A model generated the notes under the pieces. It was not told the DNA's origin, did not search any database, and was given only the letters and a program-made list of their open reading frames with translations. A DNA stretch of 64,000 nucleotides. Origin: Clostridiales bacterium. GTDB taxonomy: Bacteria > Bacillota > Clostridia > TANB77 > CAG-508. This document shows, one piece after another, positions 36,941 to 46,422 of the stretch. The position numbers and the translations under genes are program-made. Position 1 is the first letter of the stretch, and each line of letters opens with the position of its first letter. The stretch is taken from assembly GCA_003507395.1 (NCBI GenBank), contig DNVW01000006.1:110817-174816 (forward strand), written 5' to 3'.

Positions 36941-37549
36941 TTACTTACTTAAAGTCTTTCTTTGCCAACTTTTCTTGTTACATTTTGGACATTTCATATA
37001 TCGTGTAGTTCCAGAATGCATTGCAAAATATACTTGGCTATATTTTGGTACATATTTATAATGACATTTTTGACATTCATAATAACCTGTTTCTGTTTCT
37101 ATTTTTAATGCAAATGAAACACCTATTATTAAAAGAATAAATGCTAATATAAATAATACTATTTTCGCTATATTATTCTCTACTAAAAATGATGTAACAA
37201 AAATTAGTATTAAGAAAGATATTGCCGAACTAAATCCAATCACATTTTCATACATCATTAATTTTTTATTTTGCATTTCTTCCTTTTGTGCCATTTCTAA
37301 TAATGTTTTTTCTGCAACTTCATTATAATTATTCATTTCAATCAACTCCCCACATAATAATTCATTTACACTTATTTTAAGTTCATTACATAAATCAAGC
37401 ATTATTGATGAATCAGGCATTCCTTTTCCGTTTTCCCATTTAGATATAGCTCTATCTGTAATGTTTAATTTCTCTGCAAGTTGCATTTGAGTTAAATTAT
37501 TCTTTTTTCTACATTCAGCTATAAATTTTCCAATTTTAATCTGATCCAT
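36941..37549 (-). CDS. XRE-family regulator with membrane spans and C-terminal zinc ribbon
   Basis: 202 residues from ATG 37549 (AAGGAGG eight bases upstream; an in-frame TTG lies inside that site). The N-terminal helix-turn-helix covers about 1-60 (IAECRKKNNLTQMQLAEKL, TDRAISKWENGKGMPD). Two membrane spans follow at about 100-145, and a C-terminal CxxC...CxxC ribbon (CQKCHYKY, CPKCNKKSW). This layout is frequent in Clostridia and suggests membrane-tethered transcription control. Its target is unknown; a 12-bp inverted repeat just upstream is one candidate. Confidence 0.85.
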   Translation of the reverse strand: MDQIKIGKFIAECRKKNNLTQMQLAEKLNITDRAISKWENGKGMPDSSIMLDLCNELKISVNELLCGELIEMNNYNEVAEKTLLEMAQKEEMQNKKLMMYENVIGFSSAISFLILIFVTSFLVENNIAKIVLFILAFILLIIGVSFALKIETETGYYECQKCHYKYVPKYSQVYFAMHSGTTRYMKCPKCNKKSWQRKTLSK

Positions 37550-37603
37550 ATCATTTACCTCCTTCAAATTAAGTGTAAATTATTATCTAAAAAAAGTACA
37601 CAT

Positions 37604-37646
37604 ACTAATCGTTGAGTATAGGGATTTTTCTTTATCAACGATTAGT
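37604..37646. repeat. 12-bp perfect inverted repeat between the GNAT remnant and the XRE gene
   Basis: Arms 37604-37615 and 37635-37646 (ACTAATCGTTGA and its complement) with a 19-nt loop. It has no following T run on the minus strand. It lies 55 bases upstream of the XRE start. It may be a terminator for the upstream GNAT gene or an operator. Confidence 0.6.
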
Positions 37647-37686
37647 TGAATTGTTATAATTTGTGCGATAAATTACTATTTTTGTT

Positions 37687-38097
37687 TTATTTTTTTAAAT
37701 CTTTTGAATAACAATACATATCTATACAATGTAAATCACCATCCCATATTTCTTCATCATAATTTTCAACAAAGAAATTTTTTATTGTCTTTTCATATTT
37801 ATCAAATCCTTGCTTAACATAGAATGGAATATTGTTCTCTGTTGTTCCAACTAACATCTTTTTATATTTTTGTTTATAATTATCAGCTAAATATTTTAGC
37901 ATTTTCTTTCCATAACCATTTCCTCTAAATTCTTTTTTGGTTGCTATATTTTTTAACTCTGCTGTATCTTCATCTATTTTTGTGACTACTGCAATACATG
38001 CTACATCATCTTTATATGTTAATACAAATAATTCTCCATTTTTTAAATAATTATTTATCATATCTTTACTTGGATCTGCTTCAAGTAATAAATCCAT
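37687..38097 (-). pseudogene. GNAT acetyltransferase domain, 5'-truncated copy of the QueH-fused domain
   Basis: From the ATG at 38097 there are 136 codons of a GNAT domain (IATKKEFRGNGYGKKML acetyl-CoA site; GTTENNIPFYVKQGFDKYEK). It is nearly the same as the C-terminal half of the QueH-GNAT protein at 40322-41362, including long identical stretches at the nucleotide level. The frame stays open upstream to a TAG at 38299-38301 without an ATG; that part (e.g. PDGFEFLPVKRSIN) still resembles the linker before the GNAT domain. The first beta strand would be missing if translation starts at 38097. Either a fragment of a second fused gene or a trimmed standalone enzyme. Confidence 0.6.
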
Positions 38098-38301
38098 GTA
38101 TTGTTCATTGTTATCTTTTTCTTTTTTTATATTTATACTTCTTTTTACAGGAAGAAATTCAAATCCATCTGGTAATTTAGGTTTGTTATTTGTGTGGGCT
38201 AAAAATATTTGTGCCTCTGGACTCTTCCTATTTAACTTTTGAAATTTGTGTACCCTGACATTACTCCTTAAAATAGTTGATATAACAACTTTTGGAGTCT
38301 A

Positions 38302-38452
38302 TTTCAAGTCGCCAAAGCCACAGATTTTAGCCTATTTTCAAAATTCATCTTTTCCTTTATATTTAAAGGTTTGTCCGTTTTTGTGGCTATAATATATAAC
38401 CTCCCTAAAACTAATCGACATTATATTAATAATAAATTCATTTCAAATTATA
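38302..38452 (-). other. Non-coding or decayed stretch between GNAT remnant and RhuM-Fic gene
   Basis: No convincing gene. A 27-codon minus-strand frame (38338-38421, MSISFREVIYYSHKNG) would continue for 13 more codons if one T were removed from its terminal TTTT. This hints at another small decayed gene, but no family was recognised and no good ribosome site is seen. Confidence 0.4.
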
Positions 38453-39418
38453 TTACTCATTATTTAAAAAATTCATCACCAAATCTATAATAACTTCTTT
38501 TTCTTTTGGATTTGATTCTGCTATTAATAGTGTTAATGCTGTTAAAGTGTTATTATCAATCGTTTGCTCTCCATCTTTGTATAAAATACCATAAAAATTT
38601 AAAAAGTATATAAATAGTGTTGCTGCAATTCTCTTGTTACCATCTGTAAACACATGATTTTTTACTATTAAATATAAAAAATTTGCCCCTTTTTCTTCTA
38701 TGCTTTTATAAATATCTTGTCCATCAAAACTTTGATAAATATTTCTTATAATTGACTCTAATCCTTTATCTCTTTCTACTGCAAATAATGAACTTTCTTC
38801 ATTAAATCTTAACTTATTTATTACTTCTATACATTCTTTGTATTCAATTTTTCTTTCATCTATATTTCCATCTATTTTCTTTAATGTTTTATGGTCATAG
38901 TCATCTAACAAATCAAGTGCTCTTGAGTAATCTCCAATTACTTTTAATATTTCTTTTGCATCATTTCCTTCTAATTTTTCATCAATACGATTAGCAATAT
39001 CTATTAATTTTATTGTTTTTTCTAAATATTCTAATCTTCTTTGATTTACTGCATAACCTTTAATTAAATATTCTTTCAAAATTTTATTTGCCCATTTTCT
39101 AAATATGACACCATTATTACTTTTAACTCTATAACCAACACTAATAATCATATCAAGATTATAATATTCTACCATATGAGTTTGTGTTTTGCCTTGAATT
39201 GCACCGTGTTCAGTGGTATTCTCAAATTTTGCGACAACCACTTCATTTTTTAATTCTTCTTTAAGTGCATTATTAATATGTTTTCTAATTGTCTTGTAAT
39301 CCCTACCAAATAATTGTGCCATTTGTTCAGAATTAAGCCATACTGTTTCATCTTTTAAATTTACTTCTAATTTCACTCCTTGATTTTCAAATAAAATAAT
39401 TTCATTTCCTTTTTTCAA
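38453..39418 (-). CDS. RhuM-type domain fused to a Fic/DOC domain
   Basis: 321 residues. Start TTG 39418 is supported by GGGAGGTG at normal spacing. Residues ~1-110 are RhuM-like (VWLNSEQMAQLFGRDYKTI; YYNLDMIISVGYRVKSNNG). The C-terminal half is a Fic-fold domain with the DOC-type motif HVFTDGNKRIAATLF. Fic enzymes transfer AMP or phosphate to target proteins; DOC types are toxins of toxin-antitoxin pairs. Here the putative DNA-binding part is in the same chain and could regulate the gene. The architecture is known in bacteria as RhuM/Fic proteins, often phage- or island-borne. No separate antitoxin gene is adjacent. Confidence 0.87.
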   Translation of the reverse strand: MKKGNEIILFENQGVKLEVNLKDETVWLNSEQMAQLFGRDYKTIRKHINNALKEELKNEVVVAKFENTTEHGAIQGKTQTHMVEYYNLDMIISVGYRVKSNNGVIFRKWANKILKEYLIKGYAVNQRRLEYLEKTIKLIDIANRIDEKLEGNDAKEILKVIGDYSRALDLLDDYDHKTLKKIDGNIDERKIEYKECIEVINKLRFNEESSLFAVERDKGLESIIRNIYQSFDGQDIYKSIEEKGANFLYLIVKNHVFTDGNKRIAATLFIYFLNFYGILYKDGEQTIDNNTLTALTLLIAESNPKEKEVIIDLVMNFLNNE

Positions 39419-39588
39419 ACTATCACCTCCCTATTTTAAATATAGATTTCTGTATTTTATTATAAATTTTCTTTAATTATCGCCTAATTTCTTTTTATCC
39501 TTAATATTGTTTTTTGTTATAAAACTAACTTCACTTTTTTATTTTATACATTATTAAATTCATACCATTCTCTATAATTTGTAAGTTG

Positions 39589-40286
39589 TTATACTCCTAT
39601 ACCTTTTTCTTTTTGTTGGTTCTTTAATCTTCTCCAATTGTAACTTCCATATATGTCATTTATTAATAACAATATAGGACCTACTAAAACCGATATTAAT
39701 TCTATTTGACCACTTATAATAGGAATTAACCATAATGTTATTATCACTAGATCATTTGCAATATAGCAAAATAGTGATAATTCACTTCTTCTTGCCTCAA
39801 AATAACTAGCTAGGACACTTGTTACAACTGACATTGTACTTATTACTAATAAATCTGTATTAAATGCTTTTAATATGAAGTAATAAATCCAAAATAACAC
39901 TAATTGAGAAAGTAATGCTATAGTTATTTCTTTTTTTGATAGAGAACTTATAATAACTGTATCTTCTTCTTTATCTTGATGTCTTAACCAAGATATAATA
40001 CCTATTATCATTATAGGAAATGTTAAAAATGCTGTAATAATTAATTCCCCATAATAGCCTTGATTATATGATACTATTCCATAAAAAAACACACTAACAA
40101 CCCTACAAAATAGCATTCTACTTTTCCTTTTGACATTAATAATGCTGTAATTAAATAAAGTGATGTATATAATGTATCAATTACAGTCCCATTAAAAATA
40201 ATAGATGATATTATTGATGTTAATAATCCACATATTAAAAATGACTTTTCAAACTTATTCCAATCTTCAAAATATTTCTTTATCAT
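39589..40286 (-). pseudogene. pnuC: Nicotinamide riboside transporter PnuC, frameshifted at a T7 run
   Basis: The N-terminal 70 codons (40286 to stop at 40074) and the remainder (open to 39589) are in different frames. Restoring one T to the seven-T run (minus strand; A7 at 40083-40089) gives a continuous ~232-residue protein reading GLLVCFFYGIVSYNQG. The C-terminal part has PnuC features: YFEARRSELSLFCYIAND and YGSYNWRRL. Seven membrane spans in total. Loss would abolish uptake of nicotinamide riboside (or a related vitamin). No riboswitch was seen upstream. An indel error in sequencing gives the same picture. Confidence 0.85.
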
Positions 40287-40321
40287 ATAAAATACCTCAC
40301 CTACAACTTACTATTTTATGA

Positions 40322-41362
40322 CTAGCTTTTATTTTTCTTTAAATCTTTTGAATAATAATACATATCTGTACATACTAAATCTCCATCTATGATTTCTTCA
40401 TCATAATTATCTATAAAATAATTTTTAATTGTTTTCTCATATTTATCAAATCCCTGCTTAACATAGAAAGGAATATTATTCTCTGTTGTTCCTACCAACA
40501 TTCTATCATATTTCTGTTTATAATTACCACATAATGATTTTAAAAGTGTTTTTGCATAACCTTTATTTCTGTAATTTTCTTTTGTAACTATGTTCTTTAA
40601 CTCTAATGTTTTTCTAGAAATAGGCAAAATTACTGCAATAGAAATTAGCTCATCTTCTTTTTTTAATGCATATACATCTGAATCGTTCAAATACTTATGT
40701 ATCATATCTTTTGAAGGATCTGCCTCTAAAAGTAAATCTATATAATCTTCTTTATTTTCTATTTTTTTAACCTGCATTCTAGGCTCTTTCGGTATCTCAT
40801 AACCATTGGTAGCCCTCGCTTGTATAGGATTGCGGTTATAATATCTCATCTCCTCTGAAAAGACACATCCACAATATTTTTGCATGTATAATCCTAATTC
40901 TCTTGCTTTTGTTTGTCCCTCTCTAAAGCCTGGTCTAAAGTCTCTATAAAGAAAAGTTAAGCCATATTTTTTTGCAATTTCTTCACCTAAAGCTTTTAAT
41001 TCTTCATGTTTTTGATATGGGCTTACCAATAATGTTGTTGTAAAAGTATCATAGCCTTTTTCTTTTGCATATTTTGCTGTTTGTTCTAATCTAACTTTAT
41101 AGCAATAATTACTACATCTATTTTTTAAATCTCCTATAACATTTTCACAAAACTTGTCTAAGCCATATTCTTCTTCGAATATGGCTTCTATTTCTATGCT
41201 TTTTGTATATTCTTTTAAACAATCTCTTCGTGCTTTATATTCCATATATGGATGTATGTTTGGATTAAACCAATATATAGTTGGTTCTATTCCTTCTTCT
41301 CTTAAGCTGTCTATACAATATACGCTACATGGTGCACAACATGTATGCATTAATAATTTCAT
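40322..41362 (-). CDS. queH: Epoxyqueuosine reductase QueH fused to a GNAT domain
   Basis: 346 residues. About 1-185 is QueH: LLMHTCCAPCS at the start, CSNYCYKVRLEQTAKYAKEKGYDTF, SPYQKHEELKALGEE, FRPGFREGQ, YMQKYCGCVFSEEMRY. About 205-346 is a GNAT acetyltransferase (VTKENYRNKGYAKTLLK; VGTTENNIPFYVKQG). QueH reduces epoxyqueuosine in tRNA to queuosine with an Fe-S/Fe site. The fused GNAT domain is unexplained; it may act on a queuosine intermediate or an unrelated substrate. The gene is intact, with no queuosine genes nearby. Confidence 0.88.
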   Translation of the reverse strand: MKLLMHTCCAPCSVYCIDSLREEGIEPTIYWFNPNIHPYMEYKARRDCLKEYTKSIEIEAIFEEEYGLDKFCENVIGDLKNRCSNYCYKVRLEQTAKYAKEKGYDTFTTTLLVSPYQKHEELKALGEEIAKKYGLTFLYRDFRPGFREGQTKARELGLYMQKYCGCVFSEEMRYYNRNPIQARATNGYEIPKEPRMQVKKIENKEDYIDLLLEADPSKDMIHKYLNDSDVYALKKEDELISIAVILPISRKTLELKNIVTKENYRNKGYAKTLLKSLCGNYKQKYDRMLVGTTENNIPFYVKQGFDKYEKTIKNYFIDNYDEEIIDGDLVCTDMYYYSKDLKKNKS

Positions 41363-41378
41363 ATTTTTTACCTCTAAA

Positions 41379-42311
41379 CTACTCTATATTGATTTTTTTA
41401 TCTATAATGTATTGTGGTCTGTTTTTGCTTTCATCATATATTCTTCCTATATATTCTGAAATAACCCATATTGCTGTTAATTGGATTCCTGCTAATAATG
41501 TAATTGTAACCATTATTGATGTCCAGCCTTTTATGATTGGTAATTTTGCCACATATGCCACTATTCCATATATTAATAATAATATTGATATTAATATTAG
41601 AGTAACTCCCAAACCACCAAAAATCTTAAATGGTTTTGTTGAAAAACCTACTATACCATCTGAAGCAAGTTTTAGCATTTTCTTTAGAGTATATTTCGTT
41701 TTTCCTGCATATCTTTCTTTTCTTTCATACTCTAATGGAACTTGTTTAAATCCTACCCAACTAAATAATCCTCTTAAAAATTTGTTGTGTTCTGGTAATG
41801 AGTTTATTACATCTATAACTTTTCTATCTGCTAAGCGAAAATCGCCTGTATCTTTTGGTATGTCCACCTCTGATAATCCATTTAATATTTTATAAAACAT
41901 TTTTGCTGTAAAAAGCTTAAATACTGTTTCTCCATTCCTCTTCTTTCTTTTAGCATATATTACTTCATTTCCCTGTTCCCATAGATTAATCATTTCTAAT
42001 ATAACCTCTGGTGGATCCTGCATGTCTGCATCCATTATTACAACAGCATCTCCTGTTGTTTCTTTAAGTCCTGCTGTTACAGCTGCTTGATGTCCAAAAT
42101 TTCTAGAAAAAGAAATTACTTTTACTTTTGAATTTTCTTTTGCTATTCCTTCCAATATTTCTAAAGTTTTATCTTTACTTCCATCATTTACAAATACAAT
42201 TTCATAATCGTATCCAATTAAACTATTTAGAACTTCTACTGTTCTATTGTAACATTCATTTGCTACTTTTTCTTCAAAATACATTGGTATTACTACAGAT
42301 ATTTTACTCAT
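41379..42311 (-). CDS. GT2 glycosyltransferase, GtrB/DPM1-like (copy 2)
   Basis: 310 residues, a close paralogue of 26434-27369 with the same motifs ([33 protein letters not shown]) and two C-terminal membrane spans. The two copies share long blocks such as [17 protein letters not shown]. It would make an undecaprenyl-phosphate sugar. It overlaps the end of ruvB by eight bases, so it is read with core genes rather than with the polymer locus. The sugar may differ between the copies. Confidence 0.9.
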   Translation of the reverse strand: MSKISVVIPMYFEEKVANECYNRTVEVLNSLIGYDYEIVFVNDGSKDKTLEILEGIAKENSKVKVISFSRNFGHQAAVTAGLKETTGDAVVIMDADMQDPPEVILEMINLWEQGNEVIYAKRKKRNGETVFKLFTAKMFYKILNGLSEVDIPKDTGDFRLADRKVIDVINSLPEHNKFLRGLFSWVGFKQVPLEYERKERYAGKTKYTLKKMLKLASDGIVGFSTKPFKIFGGLGVTLILISILLLIYGIVAYVAKLPIIKGWTSIMVTITLLAGIQLTAIWVISEYIGRIYDESKNRPQYIIDKKINIE

Positions 42312-43308
42312 TATACTTCACTCCTATATGTTTATATGCTGGCTCAAGTGGTATTCTACCTCTTGGTGTTCTTGTTATAAATCCTATTTGTATTAGATAT
42401 GGTTCATACACATCTTCTATCGTATCAGCTTCTTCTCCTACTGTAACAGCCATTGTCTCTAATCCTACTGGCCTTCCACCATATTTTATAATCATTGCTT
42501 CTAGTAGCTTCCTATCTATATCATCTAAACCATATTCGTCTATTTCTAATTTATTTAAAGCTGTTTTCGTTATTTTTAGTGTTATATTTCCATCTCCTAA
42601 AACAGCTGCATAATCTCTAACTCTCTTTAATAGTCTATTAGCAATTCTTGGAGTTCCTCTAGAACGTCTAGCTATTTCCATTGCAGATTCATCATCTATA
42701 TTTACATTTAATATCTTTGCTGACCTTTTTACTATTGTCGTTAAATCTTTAGTATTATACAATTCTAGTCTATGTACAATTCCAAATCTATCACGAAGAG
42801 GTGTTGTTAATGAACCTGCTTTTGTTGTTGCCCCTATCAATGTAAATTTAGGTAAATCCAATCTAATAGACCTTGCACTCGGACCTTTTCCAATAATTAT
42901 ATCTAATGTATAATCTTCTAATGCAGGATATAGAATTTCTTCTACACTTTTATTTAACCTATGTATTTCGTCAATAAATAACACATCAAATTCAGATAAA
43001 TTTGTAAGTAATGCTGCTAAATCTCCTGGTTTTTCTATTGCTGGTCCTGATGTTATTTTTATGTTAGATTTCATTTCATTGGAGATAATGTTCGCTAGAG
43101 TTGTTTTACCTAAGCCTGGAGGTCCATATAGTAAAACATGGTCTAAAGGCTCCCCTCTTTTTTGAGCAGCCTCTATATATACCTTCATATTTTCTTTTAC
43201 TTTATCTTGTCCTATATATTCATCTAAGACTTTAGGTCTCAATGAATTTTCCATTTTTTCTTCATTAATATCTTCTAATTCGGGACTAATTATTCTGTCT
43301 TCCTCCAT
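42304..43308 (-). CDS. ruvB: Holliday junction branch migration ATPase RuvB
   Basis: 334 residues. AAA+ ATPase with [18 protein letters not shown], Walker [16 protein letters not shown], Walker [10 protein letters not shown], sensor [19 protein letters not shown], and a winged-helix end ([15 protein letters not shown]). It drives branch migration with RuvA; ruvA is not adjacent in this window. It is followed closely by GT2 copy 2 and preceded by rpiA. Confidence 0.97.
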   Translation of the reverse strand: MEEDRIISPELEDINEEKMENSLRPKVLDEYIGQDKVKENMKVYIEAAQKRGEPLDHVLLYGPPGLGKTTLANIISNEMKSNIKITSGPAIEKPGDLAALLTNLSEFDVLFIDEIHRLNKSVEEILYPALEDYTLDIIIGKGPSARSIRLDLPKFTLIGATTKAGSLTTPLRDRFGIVHRLELYNTKDLTTIVKRSAKILNVNIDDESAMEIARRSRGTPRIANRLLKRVRDYAAVLGDGNITLKITKTALNKLEIDEYGLDDIDRKLLEAMIIKYGGRPVGLETMAVTVGEEADTIEDVYEPYLIQIGFITRTPRGRIPLEPAYKHIGVKYNE

Positions 43309-43323
43309 GAAATCACCTTTTTC

Positions 43324-44019
43324 TTAGTTAATTATTTCTATATTGTAGCTATTAGTAAATAATCCACTTTCAATGACACCTGTAATATCTTTTATATCTT
43401 TTTCTAATGTTTCATATATTTCTGTAAATCTAACATCTAATATTAGATTATTATTTTCTGTAATTACAGGGCCATCTTTTTTTAGGGCTTGCCTTAATTT
43501 TATTTCTATTGCACCTAGTTCTATTAATTTTTCTTTTACACTATTAAGTGCTAGTGGATAACATTCAACTGGTATAGGAAAATTTGTGTCTAATTCTTTT
43601 ACCATTTTACTTTTATCTACCAATATATATGTTATTTTTGAGTTTGCAATATTTAATTTTTCTTTAAACATTGCTGCTCCTCTCCCTTTTATTAGCCAAT
43701 TATTTGCATCCACTTCATCAGCCCCATCAAAGCACCAATCTGGTTTATGTTCCATTATCGTAGTGGTTGGTATTTCTAGCTCTGTACACAACATTTTAAT
43801 CTCATATGATGTTGGTATTGCTAAAATTTTAATTTTTTCTTCTTTTATTTTTTTTCCTATTTCTTTTACAGCTAAATATGATGTTGAACCAGATCCAAAG
43901 CCTATAACTTCTCCATCTTTAACTTTTTGAGCTATTCTTTGTGCTATTTTTTTCTTTTCATCTTCGTTTGAAATATTTTCAAATTTCACTTGTTCTAGTA
44001 TTTCTTTACACCATTCCAT
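43324..44019 (-). CDS. rpiA: Ribose-5-phosphate isomerase A
   Basis: 231 residues with the RpiA signatures IGFGSGSTSYLAVKEIG, DGADEVDANNWLIKGRGAAMFKEK and the catalytic Glu in that loop. It interconverts ribose-5-phosphate and ribulose-5-phosphate in the pentose phosphate pathway. It lies 15 nt upstream of ruvB and is probably cotranscribed with it. Confidence 0.95.
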   Translation of the reverse strand: MEWCKEILEQVKFENISNEDEKKKIAQRIAQKVKDGEVIGFGSGSTSYLAVKEIGKKIKEEKIKILAIPTSYEIKMLCTELEIPTTTIMEHKPDWCFDGADEVDANNWLIKGRGAAMFKEKLNIANSKITYILVDKSKMVKELDTNFPIPVECYPLALNSVKEKLIELGAIEIKLRQALKKDGPVITENNNLILDVRFTEIYETLEKDIKDITGVIESGLFTNSYNIEIIN

Positions 44020-44064
44020 ACATACCTCTTATTCTTGAGAGTATATAAGCTCCCATATAATTAT

Positions 44065-45228
44065 TTAAACTATTTTTAAAAACTTATTCTTTCCAAATTG
44101 TAATGTTATTGGTTCTTCTAAAGTAATTATTTCACTTAAATTTTCTACTACATTACCATTTATTTTAACGCCTTTTCCTTGCACCATTCTTTTAGCTTCA
44201 CTTTTGGAAGGTGCAAATTTAACTTTTACTAGCAAATCGCAAATACTTATTTCTTTTTCTTCATTACTTATATTAATTTCTTGAATATTATTTGGAATTT
44301 TTCCTTTTGCTACTTGTTTATATCTTAATTCTGCTTCTTCTATTTTATCTTCTCCATGATACATTTTTATAATTTCTTCTGCATATTTTCTATGTGCTAA
44401 AACAACATCTTCTTCTATCCACTTCTTAGCATCTTCTAATTCTATATCTGTTGTTAATTTAAAATATTCTAATAAGCAATTATCAGGTATTTTCATGGCC
44501 TTTTCATACATAATTTCGGGTGCTTCATCTATTCCTATGTAATTATCTAAAGATTTACTCATTTTTTCTTTTCCGTCAAGTCCTACAAGCAAAGGGAATG
44601 TTAAAACCACTTGTCTTTCTTGTCCATAATCTTTTTGTAGCTCTCTACCAACTAATAAGTTAAAAGTTTGATCTGTTCCACCTATTTCAATATCAGCATT
44701 TAATGCAACTGAATCATATCCTTGCATTAATGGATATAATAATTCATGCATTGAAAGTGGTAAATTATTTTCGTATCTATTTTTAAAGTCATCTCTTTCT
44801 AGTATTCTAGCAACAGTATACTTACTTGTTAAGTCTATAATATCTTTAAAATTCATTTTCCCTAGCCATTCTGAATTATATGTGATTGTAGTCTTTGCTG
44901 GGTCCAATATTTTAGTTACTTGCTTAAAATATGTTTCTCCTGCTCTTCTTGTATCTTCAAATGTTAATGCTGGTCTTGTTTTGCTTTTACCTGATGGATC
45001 TCCAATCATCGCTGTAAAATCTCCTATAACAAACACTACTTCGTGCCCCATATCTTGAAAATGTTTCAACACTCTTAGTACAACAGTATGTCCTAGGTGT
45101 AAGTCTGGTCTACTTGGATCAGCACCTAATTTAATTTTTAATTTTTTTCCACTTTTTATTTTTTCTTCTAACTCCTCTACTGAAAATATCTGTACAGCTT
45201 TTCTTTTTATTAATTCTAATTCTTTCAT
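44065..45228 (-). CDS. tyrS: Tyrosyl-tRNA synthetase
   Basis: 387 residues, class I synthetase. HIGH motif as HLGHTVVLRVLKHF, KMSKS as GKEKMSKSLDN, the tyrosine pocket region GGTDQTFNLL, and an S4 RNA-binding domain in the last ~60 residues (PSKSEAKRMVQGKGVKING). The length and motif spacing match the TyrZ-like branch. There is no room for a T-box leader in the 26-nt gap to metK, so it is likely read from an upstream promoter. Confidence 0.95.
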   Translation of the reverse strand: MKELELIKRKAVQIFSVEELEEKIKSGKKLKIKLGADPSRPDLHLGHTVVLRVLKHFQDMGHEVVFVIGDFTAMIGDPSGKSKTRPALTFEDTRRAGETYFKQVTKILDPAKTTITYNSEWLGKMNFKDIIDLTSKYTVARILERDDFKNRYENNLPLSMHELLYPLMQGYDSVALNADIEIGGTDQTFNLLVGRELQKDYGQERQVVLTFPLLVGLDGKEKMSKSLDNYIGIDEAPEIMYEKAMKIPDNCLLEYFKLTTDIELEDAKKWIEEDVVLAHRKYAEEIIKMYHGEDKIEEAELRYKQVAKGKIPNNIQEINISNEEKEISICDLLVKVKFAPSKSEAKRMVQGKGVKINGNVVENLSEIITLEEPITLQFGKNKFLKIV

Positions 45229-45254
45229 ATTTATCCCCTTCCAATTTACAGTTT

Positions 45255-46367
45255 TTATTTTATATTAATTATTTTTTCCCACGTTAATTCCGATTTTCCA
45301 AAATGTCCATAATTTGTAGTTTTAGAATATATTGGTTCTTTCAACTTTAAATAATTTATAATTCCATTTGGTGTAAGATCAAATTTTTCTTTTATCATTT
45401 TAATTATTTCCTCATCTGTTATTTTACCTGTTCCAAAAGTATTTACGTATATCGATAATGGTTTTTCTATGCCAATTGCATACGATATTTGAATTTCACA
45501 TTTATTTGCTAACTTGTTTGCAATTATATTCTTTGCAATATATCTTAACATATATGCTGCTGACCTATCTACTTTTGTTGCATCTTTACCTGAAAATGAA
45601 CCACCACCATGTCTACTATATCCTCCATAAGTATCTATAATTATTTTTCTTCCTGTTAAGCCACTATCTCCTAATGGTCCACCTATTACAAATCTTCCTG
45701 TAGGATTAATATATATCTTTGTATTTTTATCTATCATATTAGGCTCTACAACACAATTAATGACTTTTTCTTTAATATCTTTTTTAAGCTCTTCTAAACT
45801 CACATTTTCCAAATGTTGAGTTGATATTAATATTGTTTCTACTCTTTTAGGTTTATCGTTTTCGTATTCAACTGTTACTTGAGTCTTTCCATCTGGTCTT
45901 AAATATGGAATAATATTTTCTTTCCTAGTTTGTGTTAACCTTTTAGCAAGTTTATGCGCTAAATTAATGGCATATGGCATATAGTTTTCTGTTTCGTCAC
46001 AGGCATATCCAAACATAATTCCTTGGTCTCCTGCCCCACCTACATCTACACCTAATGCTATATCTGGGCTCTGCTTTGCTATATCAATATTTATTTTACA
46101 AGTTCTATAATCCATATCTGTTAGTTCATTATCATATCCAATTTCTTTTATTTTATCTCTTATTAAATCTTCAATTTCTATTTGCGCTTTTGAAGTAACT
46201 TGTCCAACAACAGTTATATTATTTTTATGTGCAAAAACTTCTATTGCTGTTCTTGAGTTTTCATCTTTTTTTAAATATTCATCTAATATACTGTCTGCAA
46301 TATAGTCACAAAGTTTATCAGGGTGTCCTTCTGTTACACTTTCTGAAGTAAAATAATATTTATTCAT
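45255..46367 (-). CDS. metK: S-adenosylmethionine synthetase
   Basis: 370 residues with GHPDKLCDYIADSILDEYL, GAGDQGIMFGYACDE, and the P-loop-like GGSFSGKDATKVDRSAAYM. It makes SAM from methionine and ATP. Slightly shorter than the typical 380-400 residues but all catalytic blocks are present. No SAM riboswitch fits in the 55-nt gap upstream. Confidence 0.96.
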   Translation of the reverse strand: MNKYYFTSESVTEGHPDKLCDYIADSILDEYLKKDENSRTAIEVFAHKNNITVVGQVTSKAQIEIEDLIRDKIKEIGYDNELTDMDYRTCKINIDIAKQSPDIALGVDVGGAGDQGIMFGYACDETENYMPYAINLAHKLAKRLTQTRKENIIPYLRPDGKTQVTVEYENDKPKRVETILISTQHLENVSLEELKKDIKEKVINCVVEPNMIDKNTKIYINPTGRFVIGGPLGDSGLTGRKIIIDTYGGYSRHGGGSFSGKDATKVDRSAAYMLRYIAKNIIANKLANKCEIQISYAIGIEKPLSIYVNTFGTGKITDEEIIKMIKEKFDLTPNGIINYLKLKEPIYSKTTNYGHFGKSELTWEKIINIK

Positions 46368-46422
46368 TTTTTGGTATCATCCTTTCATTTTTTACATTAT
46401 TAGTATATCATATACATCTTTT

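Noticed and set aside
44020..46422. T-box before tyrS or SAM riboswitch before metK
   Set aside because: The gaps upstream are 26 and 55 bases, too short for either structure.
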